Source of the DNA: Varibaculum cambriense DSM 15806 | Lineage (GTDB): Bacteria > Actinomycetota > Actinomycetes > Actinomycetales > Actinomycetaceae | Length of the DNA stretch: 64,000 nt | Assembly: GCF_000420065.1 (NCBI RefSeq) | Contig: NZ_ATUF01000002.1 | Coordinates: 930,001-994,000 of the forward strand | Direction of reading: 5' to 3' | In this document: piece after piece, positions 54,212-64,000 of the stretch | How the letters are laid out: every line of letters starts with the position of its first letter | Numbering within the stretch: the first letter of the stretch is position 1 | Program-made: the position numbers and the translations under genes | Notes under the pieces: model-generated | The model's database searches: none | Told to the model about the DNA's origin: nothing | What the model saw: only the letters and a program-made list of their open reading frames with translations

Positions 54212-57200
54212 ATGGATGCAAATAAATTCGATCAACTACATATCGGCATGGCGACCGCCGACCGCGTGGCTGAATGGTCATTCGGGGAAGTCAAGAAGCC
54301 GGAAACTATTAACTACCGCACCCTGAAGCCGGAAAAGGATGGCCTGTTCTGTGAACGCATTTTCGGTCCTACCCGGGATTGGGAATGTGCCTGCGGCAAA
54401 TACAAGCGGGTGCGTTATAAGGGCATCGTTTGTGAACGCTGTGGGGTAGAGGTTACTCGCTCCAAGGTGCGCCGCGAACGCATGGGGCATATTGAACTAG
54501 CAGCCCCGGTTACCCATATTTGGTATTTCAAGGGCGTACCTTCCCGTTTGGGTTACCTGCTGGATCTCGCGCCGAAAGACCTCGAGAAGGTCATTTATTT
54601 CGCGGCCTATATGATTACCGAGGTTGACGAGGACGCTCGCCACCAGGATCTCCCGAATCTAGAAAACGAGCTCAGCCTGGAAAAACAGCGTTTAACTGAA
54701 CGTTTTGAGGCGCAGATTATGGCTCGCCAGGAAAAGCTGGAGAAGGATTTGGCGGCCTTAGAGGCCAAGGATGCCAAGAACGCGGAGAAGGAAAAGATCC
54801 GCAAAGCCGCTGATAAAGAGGTTACTCAGATGCGGCGCAAGCTGGATCGTGAGCTGACTCGCCGCGACGAGGTCTTTACCCGCTTCAAAGAACTACAGGT
54901 AGGAGACTTAGAGGGCGATGAGCGGCTCTACCGCGACTTGGAGATGCGTTACGGCATTTACTTTAAGGGCGATAAGGGCGCGCAAGCGGTGCAGAAGCGG
55001 TTGCAGGACTTTGACCTAAAGGCCGAGGCTGAAAAGCTGAAAGAGGAAGTGGAGACCGGCACTGGTCAGCGCAAGACCCGTGCCCTGAAACGCCTGAAAG
55101 TGGTTTCTGCCTTCTTGCAGACCGGGAATAAACCGGATTCGATGGTGCTAGATCGTATCCCGGTGATTCCGCCGGATCTGCGTCCGATGGTGCAGTTGGA
55201 CGGCGGTCGCTTTGCGACTTCAGATCTGAACGATCTGTACCGGCGGGTGATTAACCGCAATAACCGCTTAAAGCGACTGCTAGATTTGGGAGCTCCTCAG
55301 ATCATCGTGAATAACGAAAAGCGGATGCTGCAGGAATCTGTGGACGCCCTATTCGATAATGGTCGCCGCGGACGTCCGGTGACTGGTCCGGGTAACCGGG
55401 CGCTCAAGTCCCTGTCCGATATGCTCAAGGGCAAGCAAGGGCGTTTCCGTCAGAACCTGCTGGGTAAGCGGGTTGACTATTCTGGTCGTTCGGTGATCGT
55501 GGTCGGCCCGCAGCTGCGGCTGCACCAGTGCGGTCTGCCCAAGCAGATGGCTTTGGAACTGTTCAAGCCGTTCGTAATGAAACGACTGGTGGAGCGGCAG
55601 GAAGCCCAGAACGTGAAGGCGGCCAAGCGGATGGTGGAACGCCAGCGCCCCCAGGTGTGGGACGTGCTTGATGAGGTCATCACCGAGCATCCGGTGCTGC
55701 TTAACCGCGCACCTACTTTGCACCGCCTAGGTATTCAGGCTTTCGAGCCGATCTTGATTGAAGGTAAAGCTATCCAGTTGCACCCGCTAGCTTGTGGGGC
55801 GTTCAACGCGGACTTCGATGGTGACCAGATGGCAGTGCACCTGCCGCTGGGCGCGGAAGCTCAGGCGGAGGCGCGGATTTTGATGCTGTCTTCAAACAAC
55901 ATTTTGAAGCCCGCTGATGGCCGTCCGGTTACTATGCCTTCCCAGGATATGGTGATTGGTATTTACCACTTGACTTCGGATCCCGATCCGGCGTTACCGG
56001 TTCCGACCGACGAGGACGGAAACCCGGTTACCCCCAAGTTCTCTTCTTTGGGTGAAGCCATTATGGCCTTCGACCAGAATCGCTTGGATATTAACGCCAC
56101 TGCGTTGATTCGGTTTGAGCCGGGCACGGTGCCGCCGAAGGGTTGGCAGGCTCCGGAGGGCTTTGAAGAGGGCGATCCGGTCGAGTTCGAAACCTCGATT
56201 GGGCGTTGCTTCTTCAATGAAGCGCTGCCGGTTTCCTACCCGTTCGTAAATGAGCAGGTCGACAAGAAGGGACTGTCCCGGATTGTCAATACTTTGGCCG
56301 AGCGTTACGACAAAGGCAATGTGGCTGCCTCTTTGGATGCTTTGAAAGAGACCGGTTTCCACTGGGCAACCTGGTCGGGTACCACTATCGGCTTCGCTGA
56401 CGTAGTGGAACCGCCAGCCAAGGCGAAGATTCTGGCTGAATATGATGAAAAAGCCACCCAGGTGCAAGAGGATGCCGATCTCGGTTTGATTACTGCCCAG
56501 GATCGTTACAACGAACTGGTAGATTTGTGGACCGAATGTACAGCTAAAGTCGCCCAGGCGATGCGGGAGAACTTCCCGACTCGTAACCAGGTGAACCGGA
56601 TGGTTTCTTCTGGTGCTCGTGGTAACTGGGATCAGATCCGGCAGATTTCCGGTATGCGTGGTCTGGTGGCTGACCCGAAGCAGAAGCTGATTGAGCAGCC
56701 GATTAAATCGAACTACCGCTCGGGGTTGTCGGTGCTCGAATACTTCATCGCTACCCACGGCGCGCGTAAAGGTTTGGCTGATACCGCGTTGCGCACGGCC
56801 GACTCGGGTTACTTGACCCGCCGCCTAGTGGATGTGTCTCAGGACGTTATTGTGCGCGAACAGGATTGTGGCACTCGCCGCGGTCTGGTACTGCCCATTG
56901 GTAAGGCCGGTGAAGATGGCGAGGTCTACAAGCTGGATATCGTAGAGACCACCGCCTATGGTCGTACCTTGTCTAAGGACGTTACCGATAAGGACGGCAA
57001 CCTGGTATTTGCCAAGGGTACCGATGTGGGCGACGCCGAAATTGATGTGCTGATCGAGGCGGGAGTCACCGAGATTCCGGTACGTTCTGTTTTGACCTGT
57101 GAATCCGAAGCCGGTACCTGTGCCTCTTGCTACGGACGCTCGCTGGCCACCGGTAAACGGGTGGATATTGGCGAGGCCGTAGGGATTATCGCTGCCCAGT

Positions 57201-58108
57201 CGATTGGGGAGCCGGGTACTCAGCTAACGATGCGTACCTTCCACACCGGTGGTGCCGCGGGTGCCGCGGATATTACTCAGGGTTTGCCGCGTGTACAGGA
57301 GCTGTTCGAGGCTCGTACCCCCAAGGGTGAAGCCTTGATTACCGAAGCTGCCGGACGCGTGAAGGTAGTTGACGAACCAGGTGAGCCTCGCCATTTGGTA
57401 GTGGTGCGTGATGATGGTCAAGATGATCTGATTATTGACGCGCCGCGCCGGATGAAGCTGATTATCTCTGACGGTGACCATGTCGAGGTAGGCGAGCAGC
57501 TAACTGAGGGTCGCTTGGATCCGAAGAAGGTACTGCGGATTTTGGGTGTTAACTCGACCCAAAAGCAGCTGGTAACCGAGGTACAAGAAGTTTACCGTTC
57601 GCAGGGCGTGGATATTCACTCCAAGCATATTGAAGTGATTGTGCGCCAGATGCTGCGGCGGGTAACCGTGCTGAAGTCGGGCGACACCGAACTGTTGCCG
57701 GGTACTTTGGTGGATTCGATTCGTTTCCGCGCGATTAACCGCAAGGTGGTTTCCGAGGGCGGGGAGCCGGCTGCGGCTCGTCCGGAACTGATGGGGATCA
57801 CCAAGGCTTCGCTGGCTACCGATTCGTGGCTATCGGCCGCTTCCTTCCAGGAGACTACTAAGGTACTAACTGATGCCGCGATGGCGTCGAAGAAGGATCC
57901 GTTGGTAGGCCTGAAGGAGAACGTGATTATCGGTAAGTTGATTCCGGCAGGCACCGGTCTGTCGATGTTCCGCGACGCCAGTGTGGAGCCTACCGAGGAA
58001 GCGATGGCCAAGATGGGTTGGTCTGCCGATGACTTTAAGATTCCCGATATCGATGACGACTTCTTGGCGGGCATTAATTTCGAAGATTCTTTTGGCCTGA
58101 ATCTCTAA
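54212..58108 (+). CDS. rpoC: DNA-directed RNA polymerase subunit beta-prime
   Basis: The 1298-residue catalytic subunit has an N-terminal zinc site [20 protein letters not shown] near 60 and the magnesium triad NADFDGDQM near 530. A bridge/trigger region includes [17 protein letters not shown] near 1000. A second zinc site is formed by QDCGTRRG near 886 with [13 protein letters not shown] near 965. The start follows AGGGAAGAGAAGG. It is cotranscribed with rpoB and ends at a strong terminator. Confidence 0.98.
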   Translation: MDANKFDQLHIGMATADRVAEWSFGEVKKPETINYRTLKPEKDGLFCERIFGPTRDWECACGKYKRVRYKGIVCERCGVEVTRSKVRRERMGHIELAAPVTHIWYFKGVPSRLGYLLDLAPKDLEKVIYFAAYMITEVDEDARHQDLPNLENELSLEKQRLTERFEAQIMARQEKLEKDLAALEAKDAKNAEKEKIRKAADKEVTQMRRKLDRELTRRDEVFTRFKELQVGDLEGDERLYRDLEMRYGIYFKGDKGAQAVQKRLQDFDLKAEAEKLKEEVETGTGQRKTRALKRLKVVSAFLQTGNKPDSMVLDRIPVIPPDLRPMVQLDGGRFATSDLNDLYRRVINRNNRLKRLLDLGAPQIIVNNEKRMLQESVDALFDNGRRGRPVTGPGNRALKSLSDMLKGKQGRFRQNLLGKRVDYSGRSVIVVGPQLRLHQCGLPKQMALELFKPFVMKRLVERQEAQNVKAAKRMVERQRPQVWDVLDEVITEHPVLLNRAPTLHRLGIQAFEPILIEGKAIQLHPLACGAFNADFDGDQMAVHLPLGAEAQAEARILMLSSNNILKPADGRPVTMPSQDMVIGIYHLTSDPDPALPVPTDEDGNPVTPKFSSLGEAIMAFDQNRLDINATALIRFEPGTVPPKGWQAPEGFEEGDPVEFETSIGRCFFNEALPVSYPFVNEQVDKKGLSRIVNTLAERYDKGNVAASLDALKETGFHWATWSGTTIGFADVVEPPAKAKILAEYDEKATQVQEDADLGLITAQDRYNELVDLWTECTAKVAQAMRENFPTRNQVNRMVSSGARGNWDQIRQISGMRGLVADPKQKLIEQPIKSNYRSGLSVLEYFIATHGARKGLADTALRTADSGYLTRRLVDVSQDVIVREQDCGTRRGLVLPIGKAGEDGEVYKLDIVETTAYGRTLSKDVTDKDGNLVFAKGTDVGDAEIDVLIEAGVTEIPVRSVLTCESEAGTCASCYGRSLATGKRVDIGEAVGIIAAQSIGEPGTQLTMRTFHTGGAAGAADITQGLPRVQELFEARTPKGEALITEAAGRVKVVDEPGEPRHLVVVRDDGQDDLIIDAPRRMKLIISDGDHVEVGEQLTEGRLDPKKVLRILGVNSTQKQLVTEVQEVYRSQGVDIHSKHIEVIVRQMLRRVTVLKSGDTELLPGTLVDSIRFRAINRKVVSEGGEPAAARPELMGITKASLATDSWLSAASFQETTKVLTDAAMASKKDPLVGLKENVIIGKLIPAGTGLSMFRDASVEPTEEAMAKMGWSADDFKIPDIDDDFLAGINFEDSFGLNL

Positions 58109-58130
58109 TCTAAATAGTTGAGTTCCTTCC

Positions 58131-58174
58131 GGGGGCTTGCCTGGCTAAACTAGCCAGGCAAGCCCCCGCCGCTT
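58131..58174 (+). terminator. Intrinsic terminator of rpoB-rpoC
   Basis: A perfect 16-bp stem (58131-58146 with 58152-58167) around a five-base loop is followed by GCCGCTTTT. It lies 22 bases after the rpoC stop. Confidence 0.85.
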
Positions 58175-58286
58175 TTAGCTGGGGGTTTAGAGGAGAGCAC
58201 CAGGCTGACAGTCAGATATGAGCAAGTTCTCAACAAAAATGGGATTATCACCTTGCTTTAATCTTACCGATTGGTAGGATTTCAGT

Positions 58287-59429
58287 ATGAGTATGAGTCG
58301 AAAAAAGAACATTTTGGTAGCCACCGCAACGATGGTGGGTCTGGCACTGGGGGGACTGTTCGCAGTCTCGGGGAGCCAGAATGTGCAGGCAGCGGAGCGC
58401 ACCCCTACGGTACGCGAATGCCGGGTAATGCATAATCAGGTAGCCAAAGGGCAACCGATCACCAATATAGATACCTTTTTGATTGGGGCTACCAGCGCCG
58501 ACTCTTATACTTTGTCGCTATATTTGGGTAACACTAAGTTCCGTCCCGCGATTGAGGCTGCCACCAAGATGTGGACCGAGCGCAGCGGCGGGAAAATCAA
58601 GTTTAAGTTTGTGGACTCGATGGCTAACCGCCCGGTGCGGGTAATTGATACGCCCTATTCCGAGGGTAAAGCGATCGGTACCGCCTATGCTGCCCAGCGA
58701 CTCCTGTATCTGCGTCTAGATCGCAGTGGTTGGCTTACCCAGGTTTCTACAGTTGCTCACGAAATCGGGCACCTATTGGGACTTGACCACACTTGCAAGG
58801 GCGATTTAATGGCCGCTGGTATGGCAGGGGTTAAAGACTTCAAAAACCCGATTGGGGATGCCGATGTAGCTTTGGCTTTGCAGGGGCTAGAAAAATACTT
58901 AGGTTACCCGGCTGGGTCTGAGCCGGCGGAGCCCACCCCGGATCCCACTAGCGAGGCACCTCAGCCTAGCGAGGATCCCACCACTGCTCCCGAGCCAACC
59001 TGGGATCCGCAGCCGAGTGAAACCGCCCAGCCTAGCGAAGATCCTACTGCCGCGGCTCCTGAGCCCAGCCAAGAGCCAGAGCCTACTACCAAACCTACGA
59101 GCGAACCGGCTCAGCCGGAGGTTCCCAGCGAAACCGCGCACCCGACTCCGGATCCCACTAGCGAGGCACCTCAGCCTAGCGAGGATCCCACTACTTCTCC
59201 CGAGTCAACCGCGGATCCGCAGCCGAGCGTAGAGTCTACTCTCTCCACCCCGGAGCCTACTTTTACCGAGGCGCCGACCCCGGATACTCCGCCTACTGTA
59301 GTCCCGGAGCCGACTACGCAGCCGGATGAGCAGGCCGATAACTCCGATAGCTTCGTGGTTAAAGTTCGAGTGTTCTTCGTGCGAGTATTCTCTTGGTTCG
59401 GCGGATTCTTCCGCGCGATCTTCTCCTAG
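58287..59429 (+). CDS. Secreted matrixin-like zinc metalloprotease with a repetitive Pro/Thr/Ser/Glu tail
   Basis: The 380-residue protein has a signal peptide to about residue 36, then a catalytic domain. HEIGHLLGLDH (158-168) is the HExxHxxGxxH zinc motif of matrixins, and GDLMAAGMAG some ten residues later is a plausible Met-turn. Residues about 208-350 are low-complexity Pro/Thr/Ser/Glu repeats, including an exact 44-base DNA duplication (58938-58981 and 59148-59191). The C-terminus is a 24-residue aromatic and cationic amphipathic segment (VVKVRVFFVRVFSWFGG and following) with no LPXTG. It is probably exported; whether the tail tethers it is unknown. ATG 58293 is an alternative start. 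Confidence 0.8.
   Translation: MSMSRKKNILVATATMVGLALGGLFAVSGSQNVQAAERTPTVRECRVMHNQVAKGQPITNIDTFLIGATSADSYTLSLYLGNTKFRPAIEAATKMWTERSGGKIKFKFVDSMANRPVRVIDTPYSEGKAIGTAYAAQRLLYLRLDRSGWLTQVSTVAHEIGHLLGLDHTCKGDLMAAGMAGVKDFKNPIGDADVALALQGLEKYLGYPAGSEPAEPTPDPTSEAPQPSEDPTTAPEPTWDPQPSETAQPSEDPTAAAPEPSQEPEPTTKPTSEPAQPEVPSETAHPTPDPTSEAPQPSEDPTTSPESTADPQPSVESTLSTPEPTFTEAPTPDTPPTVVPEPTTQPDEQADNSDSFVVKVRVFFVRVFSWFGGFFRAIFS
58938..59191 (+). repeat. 44-base direct repeat inside the metalloprotease gene
   Basis: Bases 58938-58981 and 59148-59191 are identical and 210 bases apart, in frame (70 codons). Shorter diverged copies lie between them. Recombination between the copies would remove exactly 70 codons without a frameshift. 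Confidence 0.85.
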
Positions 59430-59439
59430 AGTTCCCTCT

Positions 59440-59482
59440 ATATAAGTTGAGCCCGCTGGAATCCAGCGGGCTCAACTTATAT
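59440..59482. terminator. Bidirectional terminator between convergent protease genes
   Basis: A near-perfect palindrome with 21-base arms (59440-59460 and 59462-59482) has a G/C-rich top and an A/T-rich base. It sits between the metalloprotease stop and the leftward htrA stop, only eight bases from the latter. Confidence 0.8.
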
Positions 59483-59489
59483 CAGTCAT

Positions 59490-60935
59490 CTACCGTTGAT
59501 ACTTCCTATCGGTAGTTTGCGCACCGAGCTCGGCCTCAATCTCGTGGAAGCCATCTTGGCGGAGCGCCGTTAGTTTTACTTTGTCTCCCGGGTTGTACCA
59601 GCGGACATAGCCAGTCAGCGCCACCCCGGATCCCACCTGGTAATCATCAATTTTGGTAATTAGATCGCCTTTTTTCAGGCCTGCCCGAGCAGCGCCCGAG
59701 CCGGCAACTACCGAGGACACTCGCGCCCCCATCCGCGACTCGCCCCCAATCTGGGCAACCGCGGTGTCAATGGTGACTCCCAGCATCGCGTGAGTGACTT
59801 TCCCAGAAGTGATGATCTGGTCAGCTACGTTACGCACCAGATTCACCGGAATCGCGAAACCGATTCCAATCGACCCCGCCTGGCCGCCATTTGAAGATCC
59901 CAAGGAAGCGATGGAAGAAGTAATCCCAATTACCTTTCCTGAGGCATCGAAGAGCGGGCCGCCAGAGTTACCCGGGTTGATTGCGGCATCGACCTGGATA
60001 GCGTTGGTGACTACCTGCTGGCCAGCACCGGAGCGGTCATTCAGTCCGGGAATCTGCACGCCCGATCCCTCAGCCGATTGGGTGACTACCACGGGACGAT
60101 CTAGGGCAGAAATAATACCGGTAGTAACCGTGTTTTCTAGTCCCAGCGGTGAACCAATAGCCGCCACCGGTTGGGCAACCCGCAAACCGGTAGAACTTCC
60201 CAAAGCTGCCATTTGCAAACCTTTAGGCGGTTTCACAAATTCAAGAACTGCCAGGTCAGTGGAAGCATCGGAACCTAGAACCTTTGCCTCGTAGATTTTC
60301 CCGTTAAATAACTCAATCTGGACTTTTGCCCGACCAGTGATCGCGGAGGCAACTACGTGATAGTTAGTAATCACGTGTCCGGCTTCGTCGAAGATCACTC
60401 CAGATCCGGTTTCCCCGGAATTTCCGGAATCCACCTGGATGGCGACTACCGAGGGCTGGACTGCTTTAGCTACTGCCTCCCAGTTGGTGTTTTTGGCGCT
60501 GGCTTGGGTAACTGGAGCCTCAGTCGCTACTTTCACCGGTGATTTCCCCAGAGAGGTAGTACGTGACCCCCATTCGGAAGGCAATAGCCATACGCACAGG
60601 GCAGCTGCTACCGCAATGGCGATAGTGGCCAGCCAGCCGGGGCCCCGTTTTGTTTTTTCTTTGCGCTTAGCCGGCATGGGGGAAGGTTCCCAAGCGGGCT
60701 GTTCCGGGGGCAAAAATGTTCCCTGGGGTGAGGGGGGGTAGGGGAAGCTAGTGCCGTCTCCCGCCGGTTCGGAGCGAAAGTCGGGGGAGGGAAAGTTTTC
60801 GGTTTGCGAGGGCGAGGCTCCGCTAGGCTCCGGGATTACTCCGGGCCAGCCGGCGCTTTGCCAATCATCCATATCCCAGTCGTCAAGGGGGTTATTACCG
60901 TCTTGGGGTCGGGTCGAATCATTGCTGTTGGTCAT
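59490..60935 (-). CDS. HtrA/DegP-type serine protease with PDZ domain
   Basis: The 481-residue protein has a Pro/Ser/Asp-rich cytosolic N-terminus of about 95 residues, one membrane helix (WLATIAIAVAAALCVWLL), a trypsin-like domain and one C-terminal PDZ domain (about 385-465). The catalytic triad is visible: His in TNYHVVAS (about 191), Asp in STDLAVLEF (about 226) and Ser in INPGNSGGPLFD (about 322). Such proteases degrade misfolded exported proteins and act in envelope stress. The next gene upstream on the same strand starts 145 bases away. No adjacent sensor kinase or anti-sigma factor is seen. Confidence 0.95.
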   Translation of the reverse strand: MTNSNDSTRPQDGNNPLDDWDMDDWQSAGWPGVIPEPSGASPSQTENFPSPDFRSEPAGDGTSFPYPPSPQGTFLPPEQPAWEPSPMPAKRKEKTKRGPGWLATIAIAVAAALCVWLLPSEWGSRTTSLGKSPVKVATEAPVTQASAKNTNWEAVAKAVQPSVVAIQVDSGNSGETGSGVIFDEAGHVITNYHVVASAITGRAKVQIELFNGKIYEAKVLGSDASTDLAVLEFVKPPKGLQMAALGSSTGLRVAQPVAAIGSPLGLENTVTTGIISALDRPVVVTQSAEGSGVQIPGLNDRSGAGQQVVTNAIQVDAAINPGNSGGPLFDASGKVIGITSSIASLGSSNGGQAGSIGIGFAIPVNLVRNVADQIITSGKVTHAMLGVTIDTAVAQIGGESRMGARVSSVVAGSGAARAGLKKGDLITKIDDYQVGSGVALTGYVRWYNPGDKVKLTALRQDGFHEIEAELGAQTTDRKYQR

Positions 60936-60971
60936 GAATCTCGATCTCCTCTTATCTGCTGTGTCCCCATA

Positions 60972-60984
60972 TTGACACTGTCAA
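60972..60984. promoter_or_regulatory. TTGACACTGTCAA palindrome upstream of htrA
   Basis: A perfect 13-base palindrome lies 37-49 bases before the htrA start. On the minus strand it includes a consensus -35 hexamer TTGACA, though I see no matching -10 at 16-18 bases. It could be an operator. Confidence 0.35.
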
Positions 60985-61080
60985 CTGTTCCCACTCTGGA
61001 TGTTTTCTGGGTGTTTTCTGGATGCCAATCTGGTTTTGATTTAGCTTCCATCAGCTAACTACCGGCCGCAGTCAGTGGTA

Positions 61081-61629
61081 TTAACGCGGACGCCGCTTCT
61101 TGCGATTCTGCTGGCTGGGGCGAGATTTCTTCGGTTTTTCCTCGCCCGCTGTCATCTGGTTTTGATCACTTTTGTTTCCGCGGGGATCCTCGAAATTATC
61201 ATCTTGCAACTGCTCGCGGTACCAGGCGGGTGCCAGGCGAGTACCTCGGGAAGGTGCAAATCCTAGCTGGCGATAGTAGGCACGCAGCCAAGCTGGCCGC
61301 AGCCCCTCCGGATAGTACAGGTTGGTTAATCCCCAAATAATCCCAACCAGGCCGATAACTGCGCCAATTAAAGAGATGGTCAGCAGCAGATAGTTCCAGG
61401 GACGAGGGGCGGCATTCGCAGGCAGGGTGGCTCCGATGGACAAGAAAAATAATCCCAGTGCCGGCAGGAACACCAACACCCAGCGTTCATCCATAATCAA
61501 AATGCCGGAGCGAGAAACATCTTTCTTTTGTTTTGGTATCCAAAAACGCGCCCTCGCGCTGCCGCGGCGAATCCAGGCCGAACCAGCCAGCAGCAGTACT
61601 CCCATAAGTAAAGCAATGATGTGATTCAT
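61081..61629 (-). CDS. Membrane protein of unknown function
   Basis: The 182-residue protein has three hydrophobic segments (about residues 3-19, 50-70 and 81-103), then a polar C-terminal half that ends in a strongly basic tail (KPKKSRPSQQNRKKRRPR). I do not recognise the family. It may be cotranscribed with htrA, which follows after 145 bases, but there is no overlap to show it. Confidence 0.6.
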   Translation of the reverse strand: MNHIIALLMGVLLLAGSAWIRRGSARARFWIPKQKKDVSRSGILIMDERWVLVFLPALGLFFLSIGATLPANAAPRPWNYLLLTISLIGAVIGLVGIIWGLTNLYYPEGLRPAWLRAYYRQLGFAPSRGTRLAPAWYREQLQDDNFEDPRGNKSDQNQMTAGEEKPKKSRPSQQNRKKRRPR

Positions 61630-61737
61630 GAAACTAGCCTAACTCGTTTGCCAGCTTCGCCAAGATCGCGCCCGAAATCCCTCCCGCGTTTTTCGGTAAG
61701 CAAAAATCCGCGGGCCACGCCGCGGCGACTGTCGGTT

Positions 61738-62598
61738 TTACAGATATTGGCTAGCTAGCTGCACGGTGTGGGGACCGTAAGATCCTCCGAACAGGTTAGC
61801 GTGTACCGCCAACATGTGGATTTGGTGCAGACCGATACGTTCTTGCCACCCCGAAGCTAGAGGAGAGACCTGGTTGTATCCTTGGTAGATTTCCTCCAGG
61901 TAGGGCTGCCCGAATACTCCCAGCGCCGCCAAGTCAGTTTCTGCGTGTCCGCCGGAGGGTGCCGGGTCGATTAACACCCCCACCACTCTGGGAAGGGAAT
62001 GTTCCAGGCTATCGCCCCGTCCTGCCAGAGCAGGGAAACGCTTTAACGCTCCCGAGGGCGCCCACATTACGTTCCCGGTCCACAGGTCACCGTGGATTCG
62101 AGCGGCCTTGGTTTTTACTAGCTCCGGTTCGGGAACGTCGAAGATTCCATCCCGCAAACGCTCGGCTAGACGCTCTAAAACTGCTGCTCCGGCCGAATCG
62201 ATCGAACCATTATCGAGGGCGGGAGGCAGATTCGGCATAATCCGGTGATCAGCGAAAAACTCCCCCCAATTTTCTCCGGCGTCCTCATAAATTAACTCTA
62301 GGCGGGAGCGACCCATGTAGCCGGGGCCGGAATAGCCCAGAGGGGGTTGCCCGTACCAATCGGCTCCGCCCGCGTGGGTAATCGCCAGGGCCGCCCCGAA
62401 AGCCCGCGCCGCTTCGCTGGTAATAGCGGTAGAGGGGATTAGTTCGGTGTCTAAGAACCCGCGACCGGAAGCCGCGACTTTCGCTACGTGCACTCCGCCT
62501 TTGTCCATTGGCTCTGCCAGCCACTTTAGCCCCAGTTCTTCAAGCTCCAGAGCCTCTGGGTGTCGATTATCAACCTTGTGGTAAACCTGCTCACTCAT
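61738..62598 (-). CDS. Fructosamine kinase family protein
   Basis: The 286-residue protein has an aminoglycoside phosphotransferase-like fold. The catalytic loop is KAARIHGDLWTGNVMWAPSG near 170 with the conserved Asp, and the metal-site GVLIDPAPSGGHAETDLAAL follows near 208. YGHPEVDLA in other members corresponds to GGHAETDLA here. These enzymes phosphorylate Amadori products on glycated amines and proteins so they break down. It is divergent from argS with about 84 bases between them. Confidence 0.92.
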   Translation of the reverse strand: MSEQVYHKVDNRHPEALELEELGLKWLAEPMDKGGVHVAKVAASGRGFLDTELIPSTAITSEAARAFGAALAITHAGGADWYGQPPLGYSGPGYMGRSRLELIYEDAGENWGEFFADHRIMPNLPPALDNGSIDSAGAAVLERLAERLRDGIFDVPEPELVKTKAARIHGDLWTGNVMWAPSGALKRFPALAGRGDSLEHSLPRVVGVLIDPAPSGGHAETDLAALGVFGQPYLEEIYQGYNQVSPLASGWQERIGLHQIHMLAVHANLFGGSYGPHTVQLASQYL

Positions 62599-62682
62599 AT
62601 TCCTATTGTGCCAGCTGCCTGCCGGTGTGGGCTAGCTCGCCAGATTTGGCGAGAAATACGCCTGGCAGTCTAGGCTTAAAGC

Positions 62683-64000
62683 ATGACTCCAGAAGAACTA
62701 AGTGCCCTAATCCGCCAGATTCTTGTCAAGCTGGCAGCCGAAATCGGTTTAGATCCGGATGCTATCCCGGAAACCGTGAAAGTTGAGCGTCCTCGTTCGC
62801 GCGATAACGGCGATTGGTCAACTAACGTGGCTATGCAACTGGCAAAGAAAGCGGGTATGGCTCCGCGCGACCTCGCCGCCAAGATTACCGACCAGCTTGA
62901 CCAGGTAGCAGGCATCTCGAAAACCGAGGTGGCCGGGCCGGGATTCGTGAACATTTGGCTGGGAGCCGCCGCTGCTGGGGCGCTGGTTTCCACGATTTTG
63001 CAGACCGGGAAAGACTACGGTCACAGCGAGTTTTTGAGCGGGCAAAACATCAATGTGGAGTATGTGTCAGCCAACCCCACCGGTCCCATCCATTTAGGGG
63101 GAGGACGCTGGGCGGCCGTAGGCGACACCCTCTCCCGGATTCTGGCGGCCAGTGGGGCAAAGGTCACCCGCGAATACTATTTCAATGACCACGGCGCCCA
63201 AATCACCCGCTTCGCCAAGTCGCTTCTGGCGCGCTGGCAGGGCAAAGAGGTGCCGGAAGATGGATACGGCGGGCAGTACGTCCTCGATATTGCGAATAAA
63301 GTGGCAGAGCGCGCCGCTAAAGAGGGTGTGCAGTTAGCAGAGCTGCCGGAAACCCAGGTGGAAGAATACTTCCGGGAAGCCGGTACCACCTTGATGTTTG
63401 GCGAGATCAAAGATTGTTTACATGATTTCCGCGCCGATTTTGATGTTTTCTTCCACGAGGACGAGCTGCACACTTCCGGGGCAGTCACTGACGCGATCGA
63501 AGAGCTGCGTTCCCGCGGTGTTATCTACGAGAAAGACGGTGCGACCTGGCTGAAGTCCACAAAATATGGGGACGATAAAGACCGGGTGATCTTGAAATCG
63601 GATGGCGACCCCGCCTATTTTGCAGCCGATATTGCCTATTATCGGGATAAACAACGCCGGGGAGCCACCCACGAAATCCTGATTCTAGGCGCTGACCACC
63701 ACGGATACATCGACCGCATGTATGCCATGTGTGCTGCTTTTGGGGGCAAGCCGGGGGAGAGCCTAGAGATCATTATCGGGCAGATGGTGAATCTGAAAGA
63801 AAACGGCGTGGAAGTAAAAATGTCTAAACGCGCCGGTACCGTGATTACCCTAGATGACCTGGTAGAGGCGGTAGGAGTAGATGCTGCCCGCTATTCGCTG
63901 GTGCGGGTCTCGATGGATTCCACTGTCGATATTGACCTGAATTTATTGCGCTCCCACACCAATGAAAACCCGGTTTACTATGTGCAATATGCTCATGCCC
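62683..64000 (+). CDS. argS: Arginine-tRNA ligase, 5' part
   Basis: The first 439 codons are visible and the frame is open at the window end (full length is about 560). The N-terminal tRNA-D-loop domain is followed by the HIGH-equivalent motif [20 protein letters not shown] near 130, in the His-Leu-Gly-Gly form seen in actinobacterial ArgRS. Also visible are [14 protein letters not shown], the ATP-site Tyr/Asp region [13 protein letters not shown] near 342, and [16 protein letters not shown] near 380 with an intact KMSK. No Shine-Dalgarno lies before the ATG, so the message might be leaderless or weakly translated. Confidence 0.97.
   Translation, partial: MTPEELSALIRQILVKLAAEIGLDPDAIPETVKVERPRSRDNGDWSTNVAMQLAKKAGMAPRDLAAKITDQLDQVAGISKTEVAGPGFVNIWLGAAAAGALVSTILQTGKDYGHSEFLSGQNINVEYVSANPTGPIHLGGGRWAAVGDTLSRILAASGAKVTREYYFNDHGAQITRFAKSLLARWQGKEVPEDGYGGQYVLDIANKVAERAAKEGVQLAELPETQVEEYFREAGTTLMFGEIKDCLHDFRADFDVFFHEDELHTSGAVTDAIEELRSRGVIYEKDGATWLKSTKYGDDKDRVILKSDGDPAYFAADIAYYRDKQRRGATHEILILGADHHGYIDRMYAMCAAFGGKPGESLEIIIGQMVNLKENGVEVKMSKRAGTVITLDDLVEAVGVDAARYSLVRVSMDSTVDIDLNLLRSHTNENPVYYVQYAHA

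Noticed and set aside
58938-59260. Regular repeats considered as a CRISPR array
   Set aside because: They are in-frame codon repeats in a Pro/Thr/Ser/Glu protein tail, of uneven length, with no spacer pattern.
61959-62240. Plus-strand frame inside the fructosamine kinase gene
   Set aside because: Antisense to a kinase with a clear catalytic loop, with no start signal.

Overview
The window is chromosomal DNA from an actinobacterium of moderate G+C content. Three things point there: the fhaA-fhaB-pstP-rodA-pbpA-pknA-pknB cell-wall kinase cluster with crgA and a class E sortase beside it, an RpoB that starts at TTG, and actinobacterial-type DUF3152, DUF3662/FHA and LytR_C proteins. The mix of complex I, pyruvate phosphate dikinase and modest G+C fits a member of the Actinomycetaceae; Varibaculum or Mobiluncus-like relatives are my guess, not something the sequence proves. 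I see no phage, insertion sequence, CRISPR array or obvious genomic island.

Layout. 1-6552: the end of the nuo operon (nuoJ tail, nuoK, L, M, N), translationally coupled to a long-chain polyprenyl diphosphate synthase, presumably for menaquinone. 6549-7752: a small membrane protein and a secreted DUF3152 protein on the minus strand. 8005-16669: ppdK, a YdiJ-like FAD/Fe-S dehydrogenase, and a two-gene unit of a conserved hypothetical and an alpha/beta hydrolase. 17121-18632: a C4-dicarboxylate symporter (minus). 19182-20485: rplJ-rplL with a structured leader and attenuator. 20730-24403: a heterodimeric ABC exporter. 24481-27221: an amino-acid ABC importer (minus). 27419-29704: a polytopic AlkP-like membrane protein. 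29805-30395: tRNA-Tyr, tRNA-Thr, tRNA-Met and rpmG. 30667-32668: iolE-like and iolG-like genes (minus). 32905-43520: the cell-growth cluster, made up of crgA, sortase E, a small membrane protein, pknB, pknA, pbpA, rodA, pstP, fhaB and fhaA. 43868-46713: tRNA-Leu, a thioesterase, a uracil-type permease and a LytR_C protein. 46820-50382: a CydDC-like exporter. 50693-58108: rpoB-rpoC. 58287-60935: a secreted matrixin-like metalloprotease and an HtrA-type protease. 61081-64000: a membrane protein, a fructosamine kinase and the 5' part of argS.

How the genes work together. The respiratory block (complex I plus quinone side-chain synthesis) supplies proton motive force, and the YdiJ-like dehydrogenase, PPDK and dicarboxylate symporter suggest use of organic acids. 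The FHA/kinase/phosphatase genes sit with the SEDS polymerase and its transpeptidase partner, so growth-zone peptidoglycan synthesis and its phospho-control are encoded together. Transcription and translation genes normally found as one block (secE-nusG-rplKA-rplJL-rpoBC with tRNA and rpmG) are scattered here in three places.

The most interesting unexplained signals are non-coding or small. They are a 39-codon ORF overlapping three copies of a TAAGTGTCAG element before the FAD dehydrogenase, CTCTCARCT inverted repeats on both sides of dctA, the rplJ attenuator leader, a large hypothetical with a NucS-like nuclease core signature, and a secreted protease with a duplicated Pro/Thr/Ser/Glu tail and an odd aromatic-cationic C-terminus. 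I did not find a convincing new defence or mobile system.
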